Below, in pieces: positions 34,371 to 43,363 of a DNA stretch of 64,000 nt. Position numbers and translations under genes: made by a program. The stretch comes from Nostoc sp. C052. Lineage in GTDB: Bacteria; Cyanobacteriota; Cyanobacteriia; Cyanobacteriales; Nostocaceae. The DNA is taken from the NCBI RefSeq assembly GCF_013393905.1, contig NZ_CP040272.1, positions 6,072,001 through 6,136,000 of the forward strand, written 5' to 3'. Within the stretch, counting starts at the first letter, position 1. Each line of letters opens with the position of its first letter. The notes beneath the pieces were generated by a model. It was not told where the DNA came from and did not search any database. It saw only the letters and a program-made list of their open reading frames with translations.

Positions 34371-35555
34371 ATGACCAGACTAGAAACCCGCACTGAACCA
34401 ATGGTGCTAAACATGGGGCCACACCACCCCTCAATGCACGGGGTTCTGCGGCTAATCATGACTCTGGATGGCGAGGATGTCGTTGACTGTGAACCAGTTA
34501 TCGGCTATTTGCACCGGGGAATGGAAAAAATTGCTGAGAACCGCACTAATGTAATGTACGTTCCTTACGTTAGTCGCTGGGACTACGCGGCGGGAATGTT
34601 CAACGAAGCCGTCACTGTCAACGCCCCAGAAAAGCTTGCAGGTGTCGCTGTCCCCAAACGCGCTAGCTACATCCGCGTCATCATGCTGGAGTTGAACCGC
34701 ATTGCAAACCATTTGCTGTGGTTTGGCCCCTTCCTCGCTGACGTAGGCGCTCAAACTCCCTTCTTCTACCAGTTCCGGGAACGGGAGATGATTTATGATT
34801 TGTGGGAAGCTGCTACAGGCTATCGGATGGTAAATAACAACTACTTCCGCGTTGGTGGAGTAGCAGCTGATTTACCTTACGGTTGGGTAGATAAGTGTCT
34901 GGAATTTTGCGACTACCTATTACCCAAAGTTGATGAGTATGAACGCTTAGTAACCGATAATCCCATCTTCCGGCGACGTGTTGAGGGTATTGGGACTATC
35001 ACCCGTGAAGAAGCAATTAACTGGGGACTTTCTGGCCCAATGTTACGCGCCTCTGGGGTGCAATGGGATTTGCGGAAAGTTGACCATTACGAATGCTACG
35101 ACGATTTCGACTGGGATGTACAGTGGGAAACTGCCGGTGATTGCTTTGCCCGTTACGTAGTGCGGATGCGGGAAATGCGCGAATCTGTGAAGATTATTCG
35201 CCAAGCAATTAAAGGACTTCCTGGCGGCCCTTACGAAAATCTGGAAGCCAAGCGTTTAGCCGCAGGTAAAAAATCTGAGTGGGACGCATTTGATTACCAA
35301 TTCATCGGCAAAAAAGTTTCCCCCACCTTTAAGATTCCCAAAGGTGAAATCTACTCTCGTGTAGAAAGTGGTAAAGGTGAATTGGGAATTTATCTAGTTG
35401 GCGATGATAACGTCTTCCCTGCACGTTGGAAGATTCGCGCCGCAGATTTCAACAATCTCCAGATTGTCCCACATTTACTGCGCGGCATGAAGGTTGCAGA
35501 TATTGTGGTCATTCTCGGTAGTGTTGACGTAATTATGGGGTCTGTGGATAGATAG
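34371..35555 (+). CDS. ndhH: NAD(P)H-quinone oxidoreductase subunit H
   Basis: 394 residues, the normal cyanobacterial length. NdhH is the 49-kDa-type subunit of the NDH-1 complex on thylakoid membranes and helps form the quinone pocket for cyclic and respiratory electron flow. VLNMGPHHPSMHGVLRL at the N-terminus and EPVIGYLHRGMEKI are the family signature, and the C-terminus DVIMGSVDR is exact for the family. I chose the ATG at 34371 (GGAG upstream); a frame from 34317 adds 18 unlike residues. Followed by a strong terminator, so it is not in a large ndh operon. Confidence 0.97.
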   Translation: MTRLETRTEPMVLNMGPHHPSMHGVLRLIMTLDGEDVVDCEPVIGYLHRGMEKIAENRTNVMYVPYVSRWDYAAGMFNEAVTVNAPEKLAGVAVPKRASYIRVIMLELNRIANHLLWFGPFLADVGAQTPFFYQFREREMIYDLWEAATGYRMVNNNYFRVGGVAADLPYGWVDKCLEFCDYLLPKVDEYERLVTDNPIFRRRVEGIGTITREEAINWGLSGPMLRASGVQWDLRKVDHYECYDDFDWDVQWETAGDCFARYVVRMREMRESVKIIRQAIKGLPGGPYENLEAKRLAAGKKSEWDAFDYQFIGKKVSPTFKIPKGEIYSRVESGKGELGIYLVGDDNVFPARWKIRAADFNNLQIVPHLLRGMKVADIVVILGSVDVIMGSVDR

Positions 35556-35579
35556 AAAATATCTATCTAAGTACTTTTT

Positions 35580-35617
35580 AGAGCAGTTGTATGACAGTGC
35601 AACTGCTCTATTTTTTT
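35580..35617 (+). terminator. ndhH terminator
   Basis: AGAGCAGTTG / CAACTGCTCT with a 10-base loop and then ATTTTTTT, 25 bases after the ndhH stop. Confidence 0.88.
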
Positions 35618-35654
35618 GGCTTTTGGTAAAATTGGCGATTGTAGTGGTTCTGAA

Positions 35655-36935
35655 TTACCTGAGTTCGATGTAAGGAAATAGGCTATAAATCTTTACTGAT
35701 AAGAGTTACAGGGTTTTGTTAGGCTTCACTGATTGTCAATAATTTTAAGCTATTGATCAAAATGTCTAGTTGACAACTTTAGTAAGTAAATTTTCAAGGG
35801 AAAAATCTTAAGTAATATTACTAGCAACAATCAATATTGTCCCTAAGCTCTGAGAATAAAGTAATTATTTCGGAGATAGGAATGGATAATGGAATTAGAA
35901 AAGTTGTTTTGTGAAATAGATGATTTTTGTGTGATTTTTGAAGAGAATTTTAAGTCTAAAGTTATTGCATCTCAAAAGCAGCAAAGACAAAAAAAGAGTC
36001 AACTATGTTTAAGTAAGGTCATGACAATAATAATTTATTTTCATCATTCTAGTTATCGAAATTTCAAGAGTTATTATCAAGATAATCTGGCAAAACATTG
36101 TCAAAAATGATTTTTGTGTTTAGTAAGTTATAACAGAATTATCGAATTAATGTCTCATGCTTTAATGCCTTTAATCTTATACTTAAATTCTCGTAATGGT
36201 CAAATCACTGGCATTAGTTTTATTGACAGTATATCTATTCCAATTTGTCATCCAAACCGAGCGAAAAGAAATAAGGTATTTAGAGGCTTGTCAGGTTGGG
36301 GAAAGAGTTCTGTCGCTTGGTATTTTGGGTTCAAGCTTCATTTAATCATTAATGACCAAGGGGAGTTATTAGCTTTTCAAATAACTCCTGGAAATACAGA
36401 TGACCGAGTACCAGTTCCAACCTTAACTCAAAACTTATGGGGTAATCTTTTTGGGGACAAAGGATACATTTCTAAAAAATTATGGCAGGAACTTTGGTCA
36501 AATAATATCAAGGTAATTACTCCATTTAAGAAAAATATGAACAATCAGCTAGTTGATTTTTGGGAAAAACTGATATTACGCAAAAGGTCGTTAATTGAAA
36601 CTGTTAATGACCAATTAAAAAATATCTCTTAAATTGTTCATTCTCGTCATAGAAGTGTCAAAAATTTTATGGTTAATCTGCTTGCAGGTTTAATCGCTTA
36701 TACTTTTCAAGAGAAAAAACCCTCTTGAAAGCTAGATAAAAATGAAATCGAAAATTTACCTGCTTTGTTAGTTTAATCACCTTTTTATTTAAGTAAATTA
36801 TTTAACTTAATTTTCCAAAATAGCAGTTTTTGGATTAGTTTATTTTGACTATCTATTCTCAATAAGGATTGCTAATTGATAGAGTATTGATTATCATTGA
36901 TTTTTAAGCGTTTCTGTTATATCGAACTCAGGTAA
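35655..36935 (+). mobile_element. Inactive IS982-type insertion sequence
   Basis: About 1.28 kb bounded by 15-bp perfect inverted ends TTACCTGAGTTCGAT / ATCGAACTCAGGTAA and carrying one transposase gene with two stop codons. No clear target duplication in the flanks. It lies between ndhH and the GAF gene, longer than a typical IS982 because of AT-rich sequence on both sides of the gene. Confidence 0.7.
35889..36728 (+). pseudogene. IS982-family transposase with two nonsense codons
   Basis: One frame of 279 codons interrupted by TGA at 36108 and TAA at 36630. Segments read MELEKLFCEIDDFCVIFEEN, then LVSYNRIIELM, GISFIDSISIPICHPNR, WYFGFKLHLIINDQGELL, FGDKGYISKKLWQEL and LRKRSLIETVNDQLKNIS, then VHSRHRSVKNFMVNLLAGLIAY after the second stop. 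These are the DDE-type motifs and C-terminus of IS982 transposases. No frameshift is needed to join the parts, so inactivation by point mutation appears recent. Confidence 0.88.
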
Positions 36936-37239
36936 GGAGGGTACTTAAACTTGTTTGTACAGATTGCTATATTTATTGTCTTAAACTATAAAAAACTGAG
37001 CATATTATTTGCAAATTCCTAAAATTCTTAACTTTAAATTTATAATTGGAAATTCTTTTTAGTGCAAATTAAAAATTATAATTTCTTAAGAATTTCGTTT
37101 AAATTCAGCGAACAGGTTGACTAGTATTAACTTCCGTTAAAATTGAAGTGCTGCTATAAATGCAACAATGTATTTAAATAAAGTCTAATAAATTACTATA
37201 TAAATCCGGCAGCATTTACCTAGTCATAATTTTACAACC
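36936..37239. other. Upstream region of the GAF gene
   Basis: About 300 very AT-rich bases between the dead insertion sequence and the GAF gene. It should contain the promoter, but no convincing -35/-10 pair or regulator site was recognised. Confidence 0.4.
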
Positions 37240-37776
37240 GTGCAAATTCATCCTCACTCCGAATTTAACCATAGCCGCGATCGCCGTGAACAGGGTTTGC
37301 AAAAATTGCTTGCTCGCCTTGTTAAAACAATGCAGCGCGATGAGTTAGTGCGGCAAACAACCAATCAACTCAGAGAATCGCTTCAGGTTGATCGGGTGGT
37401 GTTGTATTATTTTTACGGGCAGTGGCAAGGACAAGTGACTTTTGAATCTTTGAGTTCTCAAGAATTTTCAATACTTGGTTCCACTGGCCCAGATGGTTGT
37501 TTTAATGACGAGTATGCTGCTTTATACTTGGCAGGACGGGTAAAGGCGATCGCTGATATTGAATTAGAGCCAATCGAATCTTGTCATCAAGATTTTCTCC
37601 GCAATATGCAGGTTCGCGCTAATCTGGTTGTACCAATTTTGATTCCGAGAGGATTATGGGGATTGCTAGCAGCACATCACTGTCAAGGGCCTCATTATTG
37701 GTCGCCATCAGATATAGAAATGATGCAAACAGGGGCACAAACTCTAGCAACAGCCCCTTACATACTAGAAAGTTAA
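37240..37776 (+). CDS. Stand-alone GAF protein, DXCF-cyanobacteriochrome-like
   Basis: 178 residues made almost entirely of one GAF domain (about 30-170). It carries D85-G86-C87-F88, the DXCF motif of violet/blue-sensing cyanobacteriochromes, and S114-C115-H116, where the canonical bilin-attachment Cys-His lies, followed by QVRANLVVPIL and LWGLLAAHHC. Such domains bind a phycobilin covalently and switch colour. No output domain (kinase, cyclase or methyl-accepting) is fused, so a partner protein would be needed. GTG start at 37240. The VOC gene 40 bases downstream may be co-transcribed. Bilin binding is inferred from motifs only. Confidence 0.78.
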   Translation: MQIHPHSEFNHSRDRREQGLQKLLARLVKTMQRDELVRQTTNQLRESLQVDRVVLYYFYGQWQGQVTFESLSSQEFSILGSTGPDGCFNDEYAALYLAGRVKAIADIELEPIESCHQDFLRNMQVRANLVVPILIPRGLWGLLAAHHCQGPHYWSPSDIEMMQTGAQTLATAPYILES

Positions 37777-37815
37777 CCTGCTGTGCATTGATTTTTCTAA
37801 TCAGGAGAAAGAATT

Positions 37816-38205
37816 ATGAAATTTGGTTTCACGGTCATCTGGGTAGAAGATGTAGTTAAAACCGTTGAGTTTTACGAAAAAGCATTTGGTCTGGTTCGTC
37901 GCACTCTCCAAGAGAGGGGGCAGTTTACCTGGGCTGAAATCGAAACCGGAAACACCACACTAGCTTTTTCTTCTAGTAGCGAAGCCCAAAAGTTATTTCC
38001 TGGCGGCTTCCATGCCAACGATGCCACACAACCACCGACATTAATCGAGATATCATTTATCACTCCTGATGTTGGCAGTGCTTACATGAGAGCGATCGGG
38101 GCTGGTGCAAAAGCATTGGATGCTCCTAAAGCGCAGCCTTGGGGACAAACGCTCGCTCGTGTCCGCGATCCTAATGGCGTGCTGGTGTCTTTGGTGAGTG
38201 GCTAG
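37816..38205 (+). CDS. VOC/glyoxalase-superfamily protein
   Basis: 129 residues with the paired beta-alpha-beta-beta-beta fold: FTVIWVEDVVKTVEFYEKAFGL at the start and WGQTLARVRDPNGVLVSLV at the end, with metal-ligand-type residues in TWAEIETG. This subgroup contains glyoxalases, dioxygenases and resistance proteins, so substrate cannot be assigned. AGGAG stands ten bases before the ATG. Lies 39 bases after the GAF gene. Confidence 0.85.
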   Translation: MKFGFTVIWVEDVVKTVEFYEKAFGLVRRTLQERGQFTWAEIETGNTTLAFSSSSEAQKLFPGGFHANDATQPPTLIEISFITPDVGSAYMRAIGAGAKALDAPKAQPWGQTLARVRDPNGVLVSLVSG

Positions 38206-38780
38206 TACCGCAAAGCGGAATTAAAAATTGAAAATTAAAAATGAATACAGCGTAATGTATGGCGAGTTTCCATAGAGGCAATAATTGGGCTGAGGATTGC
38301 GATCGCTTCGGCGAAAATCAAAACCTTTGGGTTAAGGGTTATTGGTATAAAGAAGACGCAATTTATCGCATCTCTATATAAGGGAACTCCAAGAAATAAA
38401 TTATGCAATATTGTGGGGTGGGCAACATGAGCGCCCAGTCCATAAGGCTCTCGTTTCGCCCACCCCACAAGAGTTAATTGAATATTTTTTTATTTGGAAG
38501 TCCTTAAGGGTTTTGTTGCTCTATCTGAACTGTTGTATTGGGGCAGACATCCAAAACTCTTACTAGAACTCACGACATACTACAATTTTTGACACTATCT
38601 ATAATTTGTATAATTTATTTACATAATGCAATCTTCCTAACCATCAAATATGGATAGAATTGCTGCATAAATATTTTACCTACTGCCGATAAGTTAACAC
38701 AGCTTCCCATCAGGGATAGCTGATTCCATCTTTCCATTCTGGAATAGCCAATAGGCTTTTCTATCAACAGGACTTTGATC
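38206..38780. other. Intergenic region with MITE-like repeat
   Basis: Contains a degenerate GACGCAATTTATCGCATC repeat near 38355, the palindromic element at 38381-38505, and the peroxidase promoter region. No supported gene. Confidence 0.5.
38381..38505. repeat. MITE-like element with nested hairpin
   Basis: Imperfect outer ends AGGGAACTCCAA / TTGGAAGTCCTT enclose a perfect 13-bp inverted repeat TTGTGGGGTGGGC / GCCCACCCCACAA (38411-38470). Non-coding. Confidence 0.65.
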
Positions 38781-40520
38781 ATGACACAACAAATCATTCG
38801 TGAAGCACCTGCTCCTGATCCGTTAGAAGGTCAACAGACAAACGAATTCTTCTACGTCGCTGCGCCTAATGAGCCTATTCTCAATGTCAACAACATTCAA
38901 GGCAACATTCTCGGTGGGTTCAATAAAGATTACCAGGCCCTTTTGTTCCTGGAAATTGAAAATCCAAAAGCCTTCAAGCACTGGCTGAAGTCACAGATCG
39001 ACTCCATTGCCACCGCCTCAGAAGTGATTGCCTTCAACCGCCTATTCAAGTCTGCCAGAAAACGACGAGGCCGCGAAGGTGCTGTTAAGGCAACCTGGGT
39101 CAATATAGCTTTCTCCTTTGAGGGACTGAAGAAACTAACCAATGATGCCGACTCATTTACGGATGATTCCTTTAAAGCTGGGCTAGCAGCACGCGCTGTT
39201 GATTTGAACGACCCGGTGGACAAGGATGGTAAACCTATTGGCTGGGTCGTGGGTGGGCCGGATAATGGTAAAACTGATGTGGTTTTCATCATTGCCAGCG
39301 ACGATCGCGCGGATTTGTTGACAGAAGTATCGCGGATCTTAGAAAGCATTGTGGTATTTACAGACGATGAAGGCAAGTCTAAGAGCAGTGGAGCCAGAAT
39401 TACCTTCTTAGAAGAAGGAGCCAACTTACCTGCACCTCTGACTGGACATGAGCATTTCGGCAACCTGGATGGAATATCACAACCTGGTATTCGTGGCCGG
39501 GTTGCTGATAATCCGAAAGAACTTCTCACTCCTCGGCAGAACCCAGAGAATAAAAATCAGGGCAAACCAGGACAGGATCTTCTCTGGCCAGGAGAGTTTG
39601 TTTTTGGCTATGAAGGTCAAAACAATGATGCTAAAACGTTGGAAGATAGCAAAGGTCAGGTTGTATCAGCAGGACTACACTGGGCGAATGATGGCTCTTA
39701 CCTTGTATTCCGCCGATTGCGTCAAGATGTATACAAATTCCACCATTTCTTACACAAAAATGCTGCCGAGCTAAACACTGACCCGCGAAAGGTGAGCGCA
39801 AAACTAATTGGTCGCTGGCCTAGTGGCGCTCCCACTGTCCGCACACCCGAAAAAGATGCCCCACAATTGGGTGATAATGACGATGCGAACAATGATTTTG
39901 AATTCAACGGTGATGATCCACCGAAGGATTATTTCTTCAAAAACGACGTAGTTCCACCTTCCAAGGATGCAACGGGTCTGCGCTGTCCCTTTATTGCCCA
40001 TACCCGCAAGACTTATCCACGTAATGACAAAACACCAGGAGGTGGAGGCCCTGGTCCCGAAGAGATTGACCGCAGTGAAGTGACCACTCAAACACACCGC
40101 TTACTCCGTCGCGGTATTCCTTATGGCCCGGTGTCTGCTTCGACGCCGAACAATCCACTACAAGATGAGAAGTTTGTTGACCGTGGTCTTCACTTTTTGG
40201 CTTATCAGACATCGATTGTAGACCAGTTTGAGTTTGTAACCCAGAATTGGGTTAACAATGCAAAGTTCAGTGAGGAGGCGGCTACCGGCCACGAGTTTGA
40301 AGGGGAATTAACTCTTGGTCACGATCCAATTATTGGTCAAAGTGAAAATAACAAACCAAATGGCGATCGCACACGCAAATTCTACATCCACCTTGAGGAT
40401 GACCAAGGTAAACCTCGAACCAAGGAGTTAACTGCACCTGAAGATTGGGTAATTCCTACTGGTGGCGGCTACTTCTTTGCACCGTCGATTTCTGCTTTGA
40501 AGGAAGTATTGACAAAATAA
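38781..40520 (+). CDS. DyP-type heme peroxidase
   Basis: 579 residues from the ATG at 38781 (AGGA upstream; a TTG at 38775 was rejected). Dye-decolourising peroxidases use H2O2 and a ferredoxin-like heme fold. GNLDGISQPG near residue 226 is the GxxDG motif with the catalytic aspartate, CPFIAHTRKTYPR near 407 carries the proximal heme histidine, and LLRRGIPYGP near 444 carries the distal arginine. It has no signal peptide and is long, like the class C/D enzymes of fungi and cyanobacteria rather than encapsulin cargo. Monocistronic. Confidence 0.92.
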   Translation: MTQQIIREAPAPDPLEGQQTNEFFYVAAPNEPILNVNNIQGNILGGFNKDYQALLFLEIENPKAFKHWLKSQIDSIATASEVIAFNRLFKSARKRRGREGAVKATWVNIAFSFEGLKKLTNDADSFTDDSFKAGLAARAVDLNDPVDKDGKPIGWVVGGPDNGKTDVVFIIASDDRADLLTEVSRILESIVVFTDDEGKSKSSGARITFLEEGANLPAPLTGHEHFGNLDGISQPGIRGRVADNPKELLTPRQNPENKNQGKPGQDLLWPGEFVFGYEGQNNDAKTLEDSKGQVVSAGLHWANDGSYLVFRRLRQDVYKFHHFLHKNAAELNTDPRKVSAKLIGRWPSGAPTVRTPEKDAPQLGDNDDANNDFEFNGDDPPKDYFFKNDVVPPSKDATGLRCPFIAHTRKTYPRNDKTPGGGGPGPEEIDRSEVTTQTHRLLRRGIPYGPVSASTPNNPLQDEKFVDRGLHFLAYQTSIVDQFEFVTQNWVNNAKFSEEAATGHEFEGELTLGHDPIIGQSENNKPNGDRTRKFYIHLEDDQGKPRTKELTAPEDWVIPTGGGYFFAPSISALKEVLTK

Positions 40521-40648
40521 CGATTTCATGATGTCGCTGGGCGATCGCATGGAACCGCAAACTTCTCAAATTTTGTCTGTCAATAAATGCCAGCGCTCAT
40601 AGCACAGTGGTCGATATTATGGGGTTTGTAGACCGCTAGAGAAATTTT

Positions 40649-40683
40649 GAATTATGAATTTTGTTTTGCATCATTCATAATTC
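40649..40683. repeat. GAATTATGAAT/ATTCATAATTC palindrome
   Basis: 11-bp perfect inverted repeat within a longer imperfect hairpin (about 40638-40696) between the peroxidase and methyltransferase genes. Confidence 0.55.
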
Positions 40684-40724
40684 ATTAATTTTCTCTACTC
40701 CCCAAATCTCAAACCTAAAATTTT

Positions 40725-41912
40725 ATGGATTCAAATCCAGCATTGTGTGCTGCGATCGCTCATCACATTACCACCAGTCCACAGCAGCGAATTACTTTTG
40801 CTGAATTTATGGACATGGCACTATACCACCCTGAACATGGCTACTATTCCAGCGATGCTGTCAAAATTGGCTTTCAGGGTGGTGATTTTTTTACCTCTCC
40901 TAACCTCTGTGCTGACTTTGGCGAGTTATTAGCAGAACAATTTTTACAAATGTGGGAGATTTTAGGAAAACCTGTACCCTTTTCTCTGGTAGAAATGGGA
41001 GCAGGTCAAGGATTGCTGGCATTGCATATCCTGACATATCATCAGCTGCACTACCCAGATTTTTTTACCGCGCTAGAGTACATCATTGTTGAAAAGTCCC
41101 CAACTCTAAGAGAAGAACAGCAGCAACGCTTGCAAGATTTGCCCGTGCGTTGGTGTAGTTTAGAGGAAATACCACCAAATGCGATCGCAGGCTGCTTTTT
41201 TTCTAACGAGTTAGTAGATGCATTCCCCGTGCATCAATTTATCTTAGAAATGGGGAAACTCCGAGAAATTTATGTAACCACAGATCCGAATGAGCAAGAA
41301 ACCAATGCTCCATACCCATCATTTGTAGAAGTCATAGGGGAACCTTCAACACCCCAACTAGCTGAATATTTAGATTTACTGGGAATCGACTTAACCCAAA
41401 GTGCTTATCCAGATGGCTACCGTAGTGAAATTAATTTAGCTGCTTTAAACTGGTTGAGTATAGTAGCAGACCGCTTACAGCGCGGCTATGTGTTAACAAT
41501 TGATTATGGCTACCCCGCCAGTCGTTACTATAATCCCAGGCGATCGCAAGGAACACTACAGTGTTATTACCATCATCGTTTCCATGACAACCCCTATATT
41601 AATATTGGTAGGCAAGATATTACTGCCCATGTTGACTTTACGGCTTTAGAGCGCTGGGGCGAGAAGTGTAATTTAGAGAATATTGGTTTTATCCAGCAGG
41701 GATTATTTTTAATGGCGTTGGGGTTAGGCGATCGCATTGCGGCCCTTTCCGCTCAAAAGCAACCTCTCTCACAATTACTACAGCGGCGGGACGCACTACA
41801 CCAACTTATAGATCCCACAGGCTTAGGCGGCTTTGGAGTCCTAATTCAGAGCAAAGGTTTGGAGAATACAGAAATTACTCAACCACTAAAAGGATTGACC
41901 TTGCCAGAGTAA
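40725..41912 (+). CDS. MidA/NDUFAF7-type SAM-dependent methyltransferase
   Basis: 395 residues. ITFAEFMDMALYHPEHGYYS at the N-terminus and SLVEMGAGQGLLALHIL (SAM motif I, about 90), then SNELVDAFPVHQF and VLTIDYGYPASRYY, are the DUF185/MidA signature. The mitochondrial homologue NDUFAF7 methylates an arginine of the complex I subunit homologous to NdhH. ndhH lies about 5 kb upstream on the same strand, which makes NdhH the natural candidate substrate; this is inference. ATG start at 40725. Confidence 0.88.
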   Translation: MDSNPALCAAIAHHITTSPQQRITFAEFMDMALYHPEHGYYSSDAVKIGFQGGDFFTSPNLCADFGELLAEQFLQMWEILGKPVPFSLVEMGAGQGLLALHILTYHQLHYPDFFTALEYIIVEKSPTLREEQQQRLQDLPVRWCSLEEIPPNAIAGCFFSNELVDAFPVHQFILEMGKLREIYVTTDPNEQETNAPYPSFVEVIGEPSTPQLAEYLDLLGIDLTQSAYPDGYRSEINLAALNWLSIVADRLQRGYVLTIDYGYPASRYYNPRRSQGTLQCYYHHRFHDNPYINIGRQDITAHVDFTALERWGEKCNLENIGFIQQGLFLMALGLGDRIAALSAQKQPLSQLLQRRDALHQLIDPTGLGGFGVLIQSKGLENTEITQPLKGLTLPE

Positions 41913-42021
41913 ATGTAAACTTGAAAAGTTAAAACTCTATTTAAGAATGCCGTATCAGTCTTATTTAGACTAGCATAACAGTGATTACTGTAAAGTTAAA
42001 CACACTACCAAAGTAATAATT

Positions 42022-42117
42022 ATGACTACCCACGACCTGTTAATGCTAGCAACACTACTTACCCCCGGTATTTTACTTTCAGTGATAATTATGGTGACTT
42101 TTGCCGCTGGTGGTTGA
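42022..42117 (+). CDS. 31-residue single-helix membrane peptide
   Basis: ATG at 42022 to TGA at 42117 encodes MTTHDLLMLATLLTPGIL...ITVFAAGG-like peptide (actual end MVTFAAGG). One hydrophobic helix fills residues 5-27. Size and composition recall the small subunits of cyanobacterial photosynthetic and NDH-1 complexes, but I cannot match it to a named one. It lies 109 bases after the MidA-type gene on the same strand. The ribosome site is weak. Confidence 0.5.
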   Translation: MTTHDLLMLATLLTPGILLSVIIMVTFAAGG

Positions 42118-42345
42118 TTGCCAGAGTTAGGGACTAGGAGTGGGAAGTAGGGAAATTTGGATTTAGGATTGTATCTTAAGTCTTAAGTAACTGCTTCCCT
42201 ATTAATTTGAAACAATACAAACGCGATGTCCATGATGGTTGTAACGCTCGTGACGCTCGACAGCACGAGCGTCTGACTCGCGATCGCCCTTGGCGTTTCT
42301 CTTTGGGAGAAGACTCGCTAACACGTCATTAAAGGAACTTAAAAA

Positions 42346-43224
42346 ATGAAGGTGGCATTTCTGGGAACAGGACTGATGGGACTACCAATGGCTCAAAGGT
42401 TATTAGCCGCAGATATACAGCTAGTTGCCTACAATCGCACCCCAGAAAAATTAGCACCACTACAAGCTGCTGGGGTTGAAATTGTCACACATCCCCGCCA
42501 CGCCATTCGCGCTGCTGAGTGCGTAATTCTCATGCTGACTAATGCCTCGGCTATTTATAATGTGTTGCTTTCAGATACAGCCTGGCAAACCTTAGAAGGA
42601 CGCACAATCATTCAAATGGGAACAATTACTCCCACAGAAAGCCAGGAAATTAGAGATGCAGTTGTTGCGGGTGGTGGTGAGTATTTAGAAGCACCTGTAT
42701 TAGGGAGTATCCCGGAAGCGAAAGCTGGCAAGTTGAGTGTTATGGTAGGAGCCGAGCCAGAACAATATCAACGCCACTTAAAATTACTCCAAAATTTTGG
42801 GACTGAACCTTTACTCATAGGCCCTGTGGGATCTGCGGCGGCGCTGAAATTGGCACTAAATCAACTAATAGCTTCCCTAACAACTAGCTTTGCTCTGAGT
42901 CTAGCTTTTGTCCAGCGTCAGGGTGTGGATGTAGATGTGTTTATGCAAATATTGCGCGATAGTCCACTCTACGCACCTACCTTTGATAAAAAGCTACAAC
43001 GGATGTTGGATGGCAACTATACCGATCCAAATTTCCCTACAAAACACTTGCTGAAAGATACAGAATTGTTTATCTCAGAAGCGAAATCTCAGAGTTTGGA
43101 TCTCAGTAGTATTAAAGGAGTGCGGCAAATCTTGCAAACAGCTGTAAAAATGTCATTTGCCGATGATGATTACTCATCACTATTTTCTGTAATTAAAGAA
43201 TGGGGAGAAGCGATCGGGGATTAA
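42346..43224 (+). CDS. HIBADH-family NAD(P)-dependent dehydrogenase
   Basis: 292 residues. VAFLGTGLMGLPMAQRLL is the N-terminal Rossmann GxGxxG, VAYNRTPEKL follows, and the C-terminal helical domain carries LKLALNQLIA with the catalytic lysine. The group includes 3-hydroxyisobutyrate, tartronate-semialdehyde and glyoxylate/succinic-semialdehyde reductases; the GLYR-type is common in cyanobacteria. Start has AAAGGA nine bases upstream. Stand-alone gene. Confidence 0.9.
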   Translation: MKVAFLGTGLMGLPMAQRLLAADIQLVAYNRTPEKLAPLQAAGVEIVTHPRHAIRAAECVILMLTNASAIYNVLLSDTAWQTLEGRTIIQMGTITPTESQEIRDAVVAGGGEYLEAPVLGSIPEAKAGKLSVMVGAEPEQYQRHLKLLQNFGTEPLLIGPVGSAAALKLALNQLIASLTTSFALSLAFVQRQGVDVDVFMQILRDSPLYAPTFDKKLQRMLDGNYTDPNFPTKHLLKDTELFISEAKSQSLDLSSIKGVRQILQTAVKMSFADDDYSSLFSVIKEWGEAIGD

Positions 43225-43363
43225 AGGAGGCAAAGATACAGAAGAGAGGCAGAGCAATACTTCTCGGTTAAGGGGAAAGGGAAAAGGGAAAAGGGAAAGA
43301 AAAAACCTTTAACCCAAACCCAGTACCCTTTACCCCAAAACTGATTCCGAGTTAAAAATACTT

